Source: Thermoproteota archaeon
GTDB taxonomy: Archaea > Thermoproteota > Nitrososphaeria_A > Caldarchaeales > Calditenuaceae
Assembly: GCA_030550235.1 (NCBI GenBank)
Contig: JAUQPU010000002.1
Location: forward strand, 1 to 64,000
Length of the DNA stretch: 64,000 nucleotides
Direction: 5' to 3'
Shown: in pieces, positions 25,503 to 34,835 of the stretch
How the letters are laid out: every line of letters starts with the position of its first letter
Position numbering within the stretch: position 1 is the first letter of the stretch
Translations under genes and position numbers: made by a program
Notes under the pieces: generated by a model
The model's database searches: none
Told to the model about the DNA's origin: nothing
The model's input: only the letters and a program-made list of their open reading frames with translations

Positions 25503-26274
25503 AGCATTAGCAGAAGTGGAGAAGGGCCTAACGATCTATGCGAGGTACAAGGTCTGGCTCTTCTCAGACCTCATCTCTTGGCCATTCTGGACAATCTTCT
25601 TCTTCCTCTCATTTCTCATGTATTCGCCCTCACTTCTCGGCTCACAGTATCACCTGAACGCGTTCACGTGGTGTTTCTTCACCTTCATACTCGTATCCTC
25701 GTTCATGTGGTCCTCTAATTTCCTCGCAACCTCCGCGCAGGAGGGGATACTCGAGTATGTCCTCATGACTGGGAGCAGTATCAGGCAGCACATGCTCGGG
25801 AGGTCGATAATCTCCTTCCTTGACTTGGCGGTTGGAGGGCCCCTCTTACTTCTTATCTCCGCAGCTGGATTTGGAACCAACCTACATGTAGCCTACCCCT
25901 ACCTAATGCCCATCGCCATCCTATTGGCCTCAGCCTTCTTCTACTTCTTCTCATCCATACTGGCAGTACTCCTAGTCTCCCTAAGATCACCATGGATAAT
26001 CATTAACGTGGCCCAGTTCGTCATACCTTTCACAAGCGGAGCTATCCCAGTTGAGGTGCTTCCACCGGAGATACAGGCAGGAATAATATACTCTCCATTC
26101 TTCTACGTGATTCATCCATTGGTAGCCTCGGCGACGGGCAACTACTTTATACCCCCTGAGATTGTCTTATCTGTTGCAGGTGGTCTCTGCATACTCGTCT
26201 ACTTCTTGAGTAGATTTCTTGAGGACGTGCTCCTAAGGAGTGCCCTGAAGCGCGGGAAATTCACTCTCTTCTAG
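25474..26274 (+). CDS. ABC-2 type permease (copy 1, subunit b)
   Basis: 266 residues starting at ATG 25474. Six membrane segments are visible. ISWPFWTIFFFLSFLM is the first and EGILEYVLMTGSS the typical cytoplasmic turn of ABC-2 permeases. Together with the gene just upstream it makes a two-permease exporter. Its stop abuts the stop of the opposing permease at 26275 without any gap, so the two operons meet end to end. Confidence 0.87.
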   Translation: MLGRAAFIGRALAEVEKGLTIYARYKVWLFSDLISWPFWTIFFFLSFLMYSPSLLGSQYHLNAFTWCFFTFILVSSFMWSSNFLATSAQEGILEYVLMTGSSIRQHMLGRSIISFLDLAVGGPLLLLISAAGFGTNLHVAYPYLMPIAILLASAFFYFFSSILAVLLVSLRSPWIIINVAQFVIPFTSGAIPVEVLPPEIQAGIIYSPFFYVIHPLVASATGNYFIPPEIVLSVAGGLCILVYFLSRFLEDVLLRSALKRGKFTLF

Positions 26275-27147
26275 CTACATCTTGCGGAGCGCAATGTTTG
26301 AGAGGTATATTCCTAGAAACGTAGCCGCTGAGGCGAATGCTGCCAAGATGGAGAGGTGCCACAGCATCTCCTGGCTGTAATAGACTGAGCCCAGCAATAG
26401 GGCCTGTCTCAGTAGCTCTATGCCGTGGGTAAGTGGGTTGAAGACTGCTACTGCCTTCAACCACTCGGGCATAAGTGTGACTGGGTATAGTGCGCTGCTG
26501 GTAAACATGATCGGGAGCGTCAGAAGGTTATTGAGGGCTATGTGAGACTCCCAGGACTTCAGCCTAATTGTCATGGATATAATGAGGGAGGAGAACGAGG
26601 CCCCTAGCAGAATCAGCGTCAGCAGAGCCACTAGAAACTCGGCTGTTCCTGCAATTCTCAACTTCATCCCCAATGCAAGCCCAATAAGCATGACTAGCAA
26701 AGACTGTGTAACACCGCGGACAACAGATGAGATAACTTTTCCGAGGATTATGGAACTCCTACTTATGGGTGCTACGAGGAGCTTGTTTAGGAAACCTAGC
26801 CTCCTATCCCAGGCTATCGACATTCCGCTAGAGATTGATGTGAAGAGTAGTATAACACCCATCATCCCTACTGCGATGTATGAGAAAAAGTCTATGTCGC
26901 TTGAGCCGAAGAATCTCGCGAGAATCTCGTTTGCGATTGCGGCGAATCTAGCAGTAGTATCTGGGGGGAGCTGTTTGAGTATTTCTTCAGGTATTCTGAA
27001 TAGTCCTGTGAGGTTGAAGGCTTTTCCATAGAGGCTCATCCAGATGAGGGGCTGGATAGTTGTCATGAATAGTAGGATTGGTGAGCGATACCATTTTTTA
27101 ATCTCTCGAGAGGCTATAGCTCCTATCTCAGAGGCACGGCTAATCAT
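26275..27147 (-). CDS. ABC-2 type permease (copy 2)
   Basis: 290 residues with six membrane helices. It is typical of DrrB/ABC-2 permeases: IAWDRRLGFLNKLLVAPISRSSIILGK contains the conserved E/D-R-R-x-G-x-x-x-x-L-x-x-P-x-x pattern, and GVTQSLLVMLIGLALG follows. It works with the ATPase upstream, overlapping it by 4 nt. This exporter is of the homodimeric-permease type, so it differs from the neighbouring two-permease system. Confidence 0.9.
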   Translation of the reverse strand: MISRASEIGAIASREIKKWYRSPILLFMTTIQPLIWMSLYGKAFNLTGLFRIPEEILKQLPPDTTARFAAIANEILARFFGSSDIDFFSYIAVGMMGVILLFTSISSGMSIAWDRRLGFLNKLLVAPISRSSIILGKVISSVVRGVTQSLLVMLIGLALGMKLRIAGTAEFLVALLTLILLGASFSSLIISMTIRLKSWESHIALNNLLTLPIMFTSSALYPVTLMPEWLKAVAVFNPLTHGIELLRQALLLGSVYYSQEMLWHLSILAAFASAATFLGIYLSNIALRKM

Positions 27148-28139
27148 GATCGCACCCTACGGATGGCTATTCTCATCCTAGCTGTCTCTTCCTTGCTTCC
27201 CTCTGTATCCCTGAGCTTCCTTCCAGTGAGGCTTAGAAACACCTCCTCGAGGCTCGGCTTCTTCATCTCAACTCTCCTAATACCTACACCCATCTTCAGG
27301 AGCTCAGAGATTATCATGGGCAGAGCCTCCTCACCTCTCATGACTTTCACCAGAACCTGCTCATTGTTTAAAGCAACGTCGACAACACCGGCCACCGTTC
27401 TTAGCCTTTCTTCGGAGCAGCCATTTGGCTCCGAGACCTCCAGCTCAATCAAGTCACCACCTATGGAGGATTTTAGATTGCCTGGCGTGTCGATCGCCTT
27501 GATTTTACCATGGTCTATGATTGCGACCCTGTCGCAGAGGTTGTCAGCCTCGTCCATATAGTGTGTCGTCATGAAGATTGTTACACCCTTATTCTTGACG
27601 AGCATTCTTATGTAGTTCCAGATTGCTGCGCGGGTTTGAACATCGAGTCCTAGTGTAGGCTCGTCTAGGAATAATATTCTTGGCTCGTGTATGAGTGTGC
27701 ATCCTATCTCAAGCCTCTTCTTCATTCCACCTGAATAAGACTCGACTTTCTTGTGTGCAAACTTGTCCAGCTCGAGGAGCTCAAGTATCTCTTTTGATTT
27801 CCGCCTCGCCTCCTCCCTAGGCACGTGATAGAGTGCCGCCTGTAGCATCATGTTCTCATACCCGCTAAGCTCATCGTCCACTGTTAGCTCCTGAGGTACG
27901 AGGCCGATAACCTCCCGCACCCTGTCGGGCTCGGAATCTATGTCATAACCCCATACTGTGGCTGTTCCTGCAGTGGGTTTTAGCAGGGTCGTCAGTATAT
28001 TTATCGTCGTTGTCTTGCCAGCGCCGTTAGGTCCGAGGAACCCGAAGATCTCCCCTTCCTCCACCGTGAATGAGACATTGTCCACGGCGACTACCTCGCC
28101 GAATACTCTTCTAAGTCCTGAAGCCTCTACAGCTCTCAA
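27144..28139 (-). CDS. ABC transporter ATP-binding protein (DrrA-like, copy 2)
   Basis: 331 residues. Walker A is GPNGAGKTTTIN, the signature YSGGMKKRLEIG, Walker B ILFLDEPTLGLD, and the H-loop MTTHYMDEAD. A C-terminal domain (about 225-310) with VEMKKPSLEEVFLSLTGR matches DrrA-type drug/lipid exporters. It overlaps the PadR gene by 4 nt at its start and the permease by 4 nt at its end, a tight three-gene operon. Confidence 0.95.
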   Translation of the reverse strand: MRAVEASGLRRVFGEVVAVDNVSFTVEEGEIFGFLGPNGAGKTTTINILTTLLKPTAGTATVWGYDIDSEPDRVREVIGLVPQELTVDDELSGYENMMLQAALYHVPREEARRKSKEILELLELDKFAHKKVESYSGGMKKRLEIGCTLIHEPRILFLDEPTLGLDVQTRAAIWNYIRMLVKNKGVTIFMTTHYMDEADNLCDRVAIIDHGKIKAIDTPGNLKSSIGGDLIELEVSEPNGCSEERLRTVAGVVDVALNNEQVLVKVMRGEEALPMIISELLKMGVGIRRVEMKKPSLEEVFLSLTGRKLRDTEGSKEETARMRIAIRRVRS

Positions 28140-28636
28140 TCCAACCCCTCCTCACCTAATCTTAGAATCCTTCTCCTCGCCTCATCAAGAATCTTGGTTA
28201 CCTCGCTAAACCTCTCTCTCGGATACTGGATGTATGCGTGGATGACCGCGATGCCTAGCCTCTTCGCAGCATCTAGGAGCTCCAGCCCCTCAACCGAGGT
28301 AGCCCGCCTACACTTCTCACGGAATTCAGCGAGCTGCTCCTCCTTCTCGCTGAGGAACTTAAGGCCGGTCTCTGTTATCCTGTAAATCCTCTTCCCATCG
28401 CTAGAAGTCTCTGACTCCACAAGGCCCTCATCCTCTAGCCACTGGAGCGTAGGGTAGACAGCCCCAGGGCTGGGCGTATACCAGCCTCCAAACATCTCCC
28501 TAATACTCTTTATGACCTCGTACCCGCGTTTAGGCCCTGTTTTAAGCGTCTCCAGAACTATGAGCCTTATATCTCCCTTTCCCATCCATCTTAGGCCTAT
28601 TAATAGTGGAGGCGGGAGCCGACCCCATCCCCTCAT
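28136..28636 (-). CDS. PadR family transcriptional regulator
   Basis: About 166 residues from ATG 28636. An upstream in-frame start at 28705 would overlap rtcA, and a later ATG gives MGKGDIRL. The winged helix reads RGYEVIKSIREMFGG, then PSPGAVYPTLQWLEDEGLVESE, the PadR hallmark. A helical C-terminal region (about 110-166) should mediate dimers. PadR repressors commonly control adjacent exporters and respond to the exported compound, so it probably regulates its own operon (padR-ATPase-permease). Confidence 0.88.
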   Translation of the reverse strand: MRGWGRLPPPLLIGLRWMGKGDIRLIVLETLKTGPKRGYEVIKSIREMFGGWYTPSPGAVYPTLQWLEDEGLVESETSSDGKRIYRITETGLKFLSEKEEQLAEFREKCRRATSVEGLELLDAAKRLGIAVIHAYIQYPRERFSEVTKILDEARRRILRLGEEGLD

Positions 28637-28667
28637 ATCTAGATATATCGTGAAAACTCGCGAAATA

Positions 28668-29750
28668 TTAACTATTGCTAAGGAGCCGGAAGCTGAAACC
28701 AACACCCTGACAGCCTATCTTAACGCCAAAGCCTCCGAGCTCCGAGACCGTAAACTTAGCGCCAGTGAGGCTTCCTACAACCTCTATGCCTGTCGATGTA
28801 TGGCTAGTGAGGGTGCTTGTCCTAATCGTTGACTCGCCGCTAGCAAGGGCCATCCAGATGATAAGCTGGTCTGCTAGGTGCTTGTCTATAGGCGCGCCTG
28901 TTGAGAGCTGATGAAGGGCCTCATCAATCGTTCTACGGGCCACCTCCTCCGCCGGCACACCTCTCTCGCCTAGCGCGTCGAAGCCCATTGAGAGGCCGTT
29001 GGAAAGCCGCGCTAAGATTAGGATTCCTGTACCAGGGTCTAGAGCATTCTTAGGGTCTTGCTGGCCCAGCGCCTCTGTCCTCACTAAGATGTCTGTGTAG
29101 CCCGCCTTCCGCAAGAGGGTCTCGGCTGTCCCAGCCATTCGCCTAACTATGTGGTCGGGAAGGTTGCAGCTGTAGGCGTAGACTTCTATCTGCCTAACCT
29201 CCGCGTCTAGGGCCTTGATTGGCTGGAGCTGCTTGACGGGCTCAGACCTAACCCTGACCAACCCATGGCCACGAGGGTAGAACCCCCTCTTCACCAGCGT
29301 TACCTCCACATGCACACCCATCCTTCTCAGAGCAGGGATAAGCACCTCCTGGATATAGTCGACAGGTGGGGCTAGGGGGTTGTTTGTCCCGCCGCTGATC
29401 TCGACCTCGCATGGGCCGTCTGCAAAGCACAGGACTGGTAGAAGGGATTGGAGGACGAGTGAGACGCTCCCAGCTGTTCCGGTGTCGAAGAAGTATCTCC
29501 CAGCACGGGGCTTCGATGGTTTAAACACGATGCTGGAGGAGCCTATCCTCAGCCCTTCGACGGTTCCGCCGCACACCTCCGCCACAGCCTTTATCGCTGT
29601 TATGTGCTGTGGCCTAAGCCCTGGTGGGCGGCGCTTTGCTCTAATGTTGTAAATTCTCAGATCCTCTCCTAGGAGGGCGGAGGTTGAGATAGCGTATCTG
29701 AGGACTTGGCCGCCACCCTCACCCACGGAGCCGTCAACTATCTTAACCAT
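28668..29750 (-). CDS. rtcA: RNA 3'-terminal phosphate cyclase
   Basis: 360 residues. Begins MVKIVDGSVGEGGGQVLRYA, the RtcA signature, with the RAKRRPPGLRPQH segment and the catalytic His region PIDKHLADQLIIWMAL (His about residue 300). It converts RNA 3'-phosphate ends to 2',3'-cyclic phosphates using ATP, in RNA repair and processing. It lies 31 nt upstream of the padR start, and the two may share a transcript by chance of packing. Confidence 0.96.
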   Translation of the reverse strand: MVKIVDGSVGEGGGQVLRYAISTSALLGEDLRIYNIRAKRRPPGLRPQHITAIKAVAEVCGGTVEGLRIGSSSIVFKPSKPRAGRYFFDTGTAGSVSLVLQSLLPVLCFADGPCEVEISGGTNNPLAPPVDYIQEVLIPALRRMGVHVEVTLVKRGFYPRGHGLVRVRSEPVKQLQPIKALDAEVRQIEVYAYSCNLPDHIVRRMAGTAETLLRKAGYTDILVRTEALGQQDPKNALDPGTGILILARLSNGLSMGFDALGERGVPAEEVARRTIDEALHQLSTGAPIDKHLADQLIIWMALASGESTIRTSTLTSHTSTGIEVVGSLTGAKFTVSELGGFGVKIGCQGVGFSFRLLSNS

Positions 29751-29805
29751 GCCTCGAGAACCTAACTTACAGTAACATGGCTGAAGCTATAAACCGTTTA
29801 GCACT

Positions 29806-31164
29806 CTATGCAGGGAGCCCGAGGAGCCTCAGCAGCGCCATATGCTCTTCACTCCTCACGGGGTAGTAGATGAAGAACCACGCGAACTGTGCTCCGAGGA
29901 CAATCCAGGTAACGTAGCTGGGCATATCCCTCTTTGCGAGTATATCCGCTATAACTATGGCGAGGACTGGCAGAGTGAAATAAAAGTAGAAGGGGTAGAC
30001 CCATCGGCTTAGGAGATACGCCAATGGATAATAGACGAGATAGTTGAAAACTGTCCATATCGTGAAGAATGTGTCAACTGCCCCCCGCCCCTCACGCTCT
30101 ATATCCCTCACGCCCCTCAGGTGCTGCACTATGTTTCTAATCCCCCAGGGGAGGGAGTAGATTGCGGCTATCCAGAAGAGCCACCAGAGTGGGCTCTGAA
30201 TGCCATAGTAGAGTATGGGGTGCTGCTCTCTGCTGTCGATCTGGACCGTAACCACGTAGAATCCCATCGGATTGAAGCCTCCGACAGGCAGAACCCAGTT
30301 TAGCGGCAAGTCCACCACAGTATTTCCGCCGCTATCCTTGTGGATGCAGTAGAGAGGGAGATGGGGCTCAGAGCAGTTGAACCTGAGGCCTGAGTGGTAG
30401 CTTAGGATAAAGTCGATGTGGGCGAAAGGATGGGGAAAGGCCTGAAACTGCACATCATATATTGATAGGCCAACAGTCATAAGGGCTAATAGAACCAAGC
30501 TATAGACCACGACATGTCTCAAAGAATTGGAAACGCGAGTAGCTGCATCCCGCTCAGACCTGCTTATAACCAGCGCGTCGTAGAAAATGACTCCCAACGC
30601 AGTGAATATCGCCGATGTCTTTGATAAAATGGCGGCAGCCATAGCTACTGTGCCAAGGTAGCGCCGGCCCGTTATGAAGAGGTATGAGCCGGCCAGCGCG
30701 AAGAAGAGTGAAGGAGCGTCTAGGATTGCTATTGAAGAGATGTTGAAGCTGGTTACGTCTAGGGCGAATAGGACGACGGCTAAAAGTGCAGCTTTCTCGT
30801 CCCAAATTAATCTTCGGGCCAGAAGATACAAGACTGGGAGCGTCAGAGCTCCCATCACTATAGATGGTAGCCTCCAGGCTAGAGGTGTGTCTCCGAGAGC
30901 TAGTATGGAGTACATTATGAGGTATTTTGCGAGTGGTGGATGCTCGTTATTCGCGGCCTCGCCGTTAATCATCTTCCTCACAGCCCTGAGATAATGCGCT
31001 TCGTCGAAGACGAATCCACACCCAGCAGTCTGCTCAATACACTCTGAGGGAGGTCTCTCAGGCGAAGGCGTATTAATTATAGATAACTTCAAAATGATGT
31101 AAACCACGGTAAGCACAATCACCATGGTCTTAGGTTGAGTCAACCTAGAAAGCCAAGGGCGCAT
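29806..31164 (-). CDS. Membrane glycosyltransferase, GT39/PMT-like
   Basis: 452 residues with about nine membrane helices. The first outer loop has FDEAHYLRAVRKM followed by NEHPPLAKYL, the acidic D-E and H-P-P-L pattern of the dolichyl-phosphate-mannose protein mannosyltransferase (PMT/ArnT, GT39/GT83) superfamily. Two Cys in that loop (CIEQTAGCGF) could form a disulfide. It would transfer sugar from a polyprenyl-phosphate donor to protein or lipid on the outer face. Acceptor and sugar are unknown. Confidence 0.85.
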   Translation of the reverse strand: MRPWLSRLTQPKTMVIVLTVVYIILKLSIINTPSPERPPSECIEQTAGCGFVFDEAHYLRAVRKMINGEAANNEHPPLAKYLIMYSILALGDTPLAWRLPSIVMGALTLPVLYLLARRLIWDEKAALLAVVLFALDVTSFNISSIAILDAPSLFFALAGSYLFITGRRYLGTVAMAAAILSKTSAIFTALGVIFYDALVISRSERDAATRVSNSLRHVVVYSLVLLALMTVGLSIYDVQFQAFPHPFAHIDFILSYHSGLRFNCSEPHLPLYCIHKDSGGNTVVDLPLNWVLPVGGFNPMGFYVVTVQIDSREQHPILYYGIQSPLWWLFWIAAIYSLPWGIRNIVQHLRGVRDIEREGRGAVDTFFTIWTVFNYLVYYPLAYLLSRWVYPFYFYFTLPVLAIVIADILAKRDMPSYVTWIVLGAQFAWFFIYYPVRSEEHMALLRLLGLPA

Positions 31165-31173
31165 ACTCCCACA

Positions 31174-31437
31174 CTACCGCCTCAAGGTTATCTCAATAAA
31201 GCTGACGTTCCGCTGCTTATCATCCACAATGATAGTCTCAGTGCCGATGTTTATACTCTCAACCTGGAGATCTGTTAAAAATCCACGCCTCAAAGTATTT
31301 ACCACGTCTACGCACGAGCTTATCCTCCGTCCCCTCGCCCTCAAGACAACCCTATCACTTCCTCTATTAAACGTCGTGAGGCAGGCTGTCACATACCGCA
31401 AGATCGGCTTCTTACCGATTATTACTTGGGGAATCAA
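31174..31437 (-). CDS. albA: Alba chromatin/RNA-binding protein
   Basis: 87 residues starting at TTG 31437. IIGKKPILRYVTACLTTFN contains the conserved Lys pair (acetylation site in Sulfolobus), followed by VVLRARGRRISSCVDVV. Alba dimers bind DNA and RNA and compact the archaeal chromosome. A minus-strand TATATAAT-type box lies at about 31466-31474, 29-37 nt before the start. The stop is 10 nt before the GT39 gene. Confidence 0.94.
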   Translation of the reverse strand: MIPQVIIGKKPILRYVTACLTTFNRGSDRVVLRARGRRISSCVDVVNTLRRGFLTDLQVESINIGTETIIVDDKQRNVSFIEITLRR

Positions 31438-31497
31438 CCGGCTTGTAATACTTAATCCCCCTCGAGATATATAATTTCCCCACGGCCAAGAGAGCCG

Positions 31498-33267
31498 TTA
31501 AATGAGTGAAGTTACGATGAAGGCCGCTACAGCTGAGCCTATGAGCCCTGATAGATATATTGTTGCGTGATATTTTACGCGGGTGGCCAGCTTTTCGAAG
31601 AGCTCGCCTGTGAAGAGCCTAACGCCCCTATGCCTTATTCTCACGTAGGCGGCCTCTACTTCCTCTTGTGTTTTGGCGGCCACAGCTGACAGTCTCTCAA
31701 AGATGCTGACAATCTCTTCGCGCGATGTGTTCTCTCCGACTGGGTAGTATCCACGGCCTCCCAACACCACCCCATTTACCGAGTGTGTGTCCGTTGTCAG
31801 CAATTCTACTTTGTGCCAGCCCATGTCCTTGAGGCTCTTTCTCAATGTCTCGGTGACCCAGGGCAGGGCGTTGTTGCCGTCTATGATACATAGGGCCGCT
31901 CTTTCCCCATCTACTGTGAGGGTGACTAGTGAGTAGCCGCATGGGCCTATACCCTTGCGTGGGTCATGGCCCCCGAATCCTGTCTTTTGTATAGAGAGTC
32001 TGGGTCTGCCGCGTGCAAGCTCGTTAGTGTTGGTTAGTTCTTTAAGGAGGTTTTGGATGTTTTTCAAGCTCTCGGGGCTGAGCCTCTTGAACCCTGGGTG
32101 GAATGAGTTATGGGGGTCGATTATGGAGATGTTTAGCTCGTCTGCGGAGGGCGCTATCTCCTCTGGTATATCCTCCATGGGCTCGGGGTGGAGGCTAACT
32201 ATCGCAACCCTCCTCCCGGATAATTCGAACATGAAGCCATCCGCATCCCCTACCCTCATCCCCGCCCACAAACATGCAACATCGCTCCAACCCTCCTTGA
32301 CATTACATATGCCCGTGACCACTTCCTCCGCAACCCTCTCCGCGTCGCGGCCTGCAATGATGTCTGATTCATGTGTGGTGCATCCCTTCACTGCGATAGC
32401 TGTGACACCCTTGGCAGCAGCCCTCGACTCTATCAGCCAGTTAAGCATTGAGCTCCCCATCCTCCTAAACGGCCCCATGTGGAAAGGCAGGATAACTAGG
32501 GCTGAGAGCCTGCCACTGTTCTTGCCTCGAAAAACGAAGGCCTCTGTAGACCGCTCCTCAACTCGTCCAAGCCCATAAAGCGCATCCTCAAGAATCGCGG
32601 GGTTCCCCTCGAGCAGAAGGTGTGTAAGACCTCTTGAGAGCCTTATCGACGAGACGCCGTCTCTATCAGGTATACCGAGATAGGATAGCGTCAGCGCAGT
32701 TGCAACAGTGCCAAATAATGGGCCGGCCAAGAACATGTTTGGAAGCTTTGCCTCGAGTGTGAGAGAGAGGAATGTGGCGGCGAGGAAAGGCTCAATCAGC
32801 GTCCAGGCCGCCACCGTTAGACCCCTCTCACCATCTATCACCCAAGTAATCGTAAGTCTGATGTAGGTGACTAGGGCAAGAGTGGCTGAGAGTAGTGGAA
32901 CTAGTATGTTTGAGCCGAGGCTCCAAGAGAGGTATCCTAGCATTATCGCTGTTATTATGGAGTAGTTTGAGAGGAGTGTTAGCTGGCATAGACGCCTGAA
33001 AGTTGAGTGCAGTGGGAGGCCACGGAAAATCCCGACTGAGACAGCTCCAAGGAGAAGGGGAATAGCTGCGAATCCGGCCAAACTATAAAGAATTGATTGG
33101 AGATGTTTCCCGCTAACTTGGCCAGCTAAAAGACCTAACACGGCCGCCGACGCAAACACTAGGATGGAGGGACGCTGGGCTCCAGGGACCCTGAATAGAT
33201 ACTTATATTTCGAGGCAAGGTAGTCGGCGGGGTCCTCCATCTCATGCTGAAAAGGCAATGGCTTCAT
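31498..33267 (-). CDS. DUF2070 family archaeal membrane protein
   Basis: 589 residues. The N-terminal ~200 residues have about six membrane helices, the large soluble part (about 220-560) carries conserved His/Asp/Glu-rich strands (TTHESD, LHPEPMED, DPHNSFHP, GFGGHDPRKGIGPCG), and a last membrane segment ends the protein. This matches DUF2070, an archaeal family of unknown function. An in-frame ATG ten residues in (MEDPADYLASKYKY) is an alternative start. The metal-binding-looking His/Asp residues hint at an enzyme, but the reaction is not known to me. Confidence 0.85.
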   Translation of the reverse strand: MKPLPFQHEMEDPADYLASKYKYLFRVPGAQRPSILVFASAAVLGLLAGQVSGKHLQSILYSLAGFAAIPLLLGAVSVGIFRGLPLHSTFRRLCQLTLLSNYSIITAIMLGYLSWSLGSNILVPLLSATLALVTYIRLTITWVIDGERGLTVAAWTLIEPFLAATFLSLTLEAKLPNMFLAGPLFGTVATALTLSYLGIPDRDGVSSIRLSRGLTHLLLEGNPAILEDALYGLGRVEERSTEAFVFRGKNSGRLSALVILPFHMGPFRRMGSSMLNWLIESRAAAKGVTAIAVKGCTTHESDIIAGRDAERVAEEVVTGICNVKEGWSDVACLWAGMRVGDADGFMFELSGRRVAIVSLHPEPMEDIPEEIAPSADELNISIIDPHNSFHPGFKRLSPESLKNIQNLLKELTNTNELARGRPRLSIQKTGFGGHDPRKGIGPCGYSLVTLTVDGERAALCIIDGNNALPWVTETLRKSLKDMGWHKVELLTTDTHSVNGVVLGGRGYYPVGENTSREEIVSIFERLSAVAAKTQEEVEAAYVRIRHRGVRLFTGELFEKLATRVKYHATIYLSGLIGSAVAAFIVTSLI

Positions 33268-33286
33268 AAATACCCTGTCATCACAG

Positions 33287-34297
33287 TCAGGGTTGTATCT
33301 CCTCGATGCTCTGAGCTCCTAATTCCCTGAGTAGTTTGGCTAAATCGGTCGTAATCTCCCTGACTAGGCCTGGTCCTCGGTAAACTATCGCGGTGTAGAC
33401 CTGTATCGTAGATGCGCCTAGTCTGAAGGCTTGGAGGGCGTCTTCGGCAGTGAAGATGCCGCCCACGGCGTTTATCTCGCAGCCTTCACCGACGATGTTG
33501 CGGAGCTCTCTCAGGGTCTCGAGCATGTAGGCGTTTAGCGGCCTGCCGCTGAGGCCTCCAAAGCCAGTTGAGAGCCGGGGCTCGTCAATGGGCAGGGTGT
33601 TGACAGCGGTTATGGCCTCGAAGCCATGATCAGCCCAGATCTTTACAGCCTTCACAACATGGCTTTTCAGCTCCTCCCTCGCTAGGGGTGGTATCTTAAG
33701 GGACACTGGCCCCCACTTCACGCTGGCCAGCATCTCAGCCAGCTGTCCAAACGTCTCCTCACTCCATATTGCTGCGGCGTCCCTTAGGCTTGGGGAGCTC
33801 AAATTAATCTCCACTCCCGATACTACGCCTTTAAGCCTCTCATAACAAGCAATAACCTCCTGTGACTCTGAACCAGCCACGCTAGCGACTACTGGGACGC
33901 CAGCCCGCAGCGCGCTCCGCAAAAGATTCTCAACAAACCTTTCTATACCCGGATTCGGCAGCCCCATCGCGTTGACTAGGGCCTCACCACTCCTTCTCAC
34001 AACTCTAGGCCTCCTGTTACCCGGCTTGGGATATAGCGTGACAGAGCCGGCCACCAAGTATCCGAACCCGAGTCTCGCTAAGTAGGCAACACTCTCACCC
34101 GTCTTATCGAACCCTGCAGCCAGGCCTATAGGCGGGGAGAGCCTACCCAGCCAGGTCTTGAGCTGAAGGGCCTCAGGTGGCTCAGGCCTGCCTGCTTTGA
34201 AAAACCTAACCAGCTTCAAGCCAGCCTTGTGAGCTTCCTCAGGCGGGAGAAGCCTCAGCAGCCTGTGAATTAGACTGGGCAGTATTTGTACCGGCAA
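33287..34297 (-). CDS. pyrD: Dihydroorotate dehydrogenase, class 2-like
   Basis: 336 residues. GLAAGFDKTGESVAYLARLGFGYLVAGSVT is the FMN-binding class 2 motif, followed by YPKPGNRRPRVVR. The active-site base lies in VEINLSSPSLRD (Ser), and AVGGIFTAEDA with TIQVYTAIVYRGP closes the barrel. The short N-terminal helices (LIHRLLRLLPPEEAHKAGLK) are the membrane/quinone-contact part of class 2 enzymes. It oxidises dihydroorotate to orotate in pyrimidine synthesis and probably passes electrons to the quinone pool. Confidence 0.92.
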   Translation of the reverse strand: MPVQILPSLIHRLLRLLPPEEAHKAGLKLVRFFKAGRPEPPEALQLKTWLGRLSPPIGLAAGFDKTGESVAYLARLGFGYLVAGSVTLYPKPGNRRPRVVRRSGEALVNAMGLPNPGIERFVENLLRSALRAGVPVVASVAGSESQEVIACYERLKGVVSGVEINLSSPSLRDAAAIWSEETFGQLAEMLASVKWGPVSLKIPPLAREELKSHVVKAVKIWADHGFEAITAVNTLPIDEPRLSTGFGGLSGRPLNAYMLETLRELRNIVGEGCEINAVGGIFTAEDALQAFRLGASTIQVYTAIVYRGPGLVREITTDLAKLLRELGAQSIEEIQP

Positions 34298-34325
34298 GCC
34301 GCGATGTATTGACTCGTCGGGGATA

Positions 34326-34784
34326 TTATTTATTCGGGACTCCTGCCTGGAGCTCCGCAGGGTTGTCGGCCTCAGCTACTATTCTCCCGCTCCAGGGGCA
34401 GTAACTCTTGACTGTATCAATCCAGTAATCGAGTTCGCTCTCTACATAGCTTGGACGTCCGTCGCAGAGCTCTATCGAAAACTCAACCATCCTGACCGTG
34501 TCAGGGCGGAGATGCCAGCTCCAAGGCCTATTAAAGCCCCCATCGCCCCGCTCAAGCTCACCCATCGGAAATAGATTATTCAACCCCTTCATATTATCTC
34601 GGGCCAACTTTATCGTCTCCTCATCCGTCACGTTGATAATAAAACGCTCACCAGAGACATCAACCAGAAAATATTTCCCACCACCAGGCCCAGCACCACC
34701 AAACAGGTGGGTCGCCAGCAGAAACAACGCTAAAATCGAGACGACTGCAGATGCAATAAATGCAGATATGAATACTCGACGCAA
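34326..34784 (-). CDS. Membrane-anchored BP74-like domain protein
   Basis: 152 residues. An N-terminal membrane segment (about 7-28) is followed by an extracytoplasmic domain with YFLVDVSGERFIINVTD, later PWSWHLRPDTVRMVEFSIELCDGRPSYVE and YCPWSGRIV. This matches a small family of extracellular BP74-like proteins (known from bacteria and Dictyostelium) that have W-S-W/F-H-L, E-x-C-D-x-x-P and W-C-P-W-S patterns. Two cysteines (in ELCDG and YCPW) may form a disulfide. Function is not established. Confidence 0.6.
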   Translation of the reverse strand: MRRVFISAFIASAVVSILALFLLATHLFGGAGPGGGKYFLVDVSGERFIINVTDEETIKLARDNMKGLNNLFPMGELERGDGGFNRPWSWHLRPDTVRMVEFSIELCDGRPSYVESELDYWIDTVKSYCPWSGRIVAEADNPAELQAGVPNK

Positions 34785-34835
34785 CTTAGCATAGAGAAGG
34801 CTCGGAGATTACTTATAATTTTGCCAGATAGCGGG

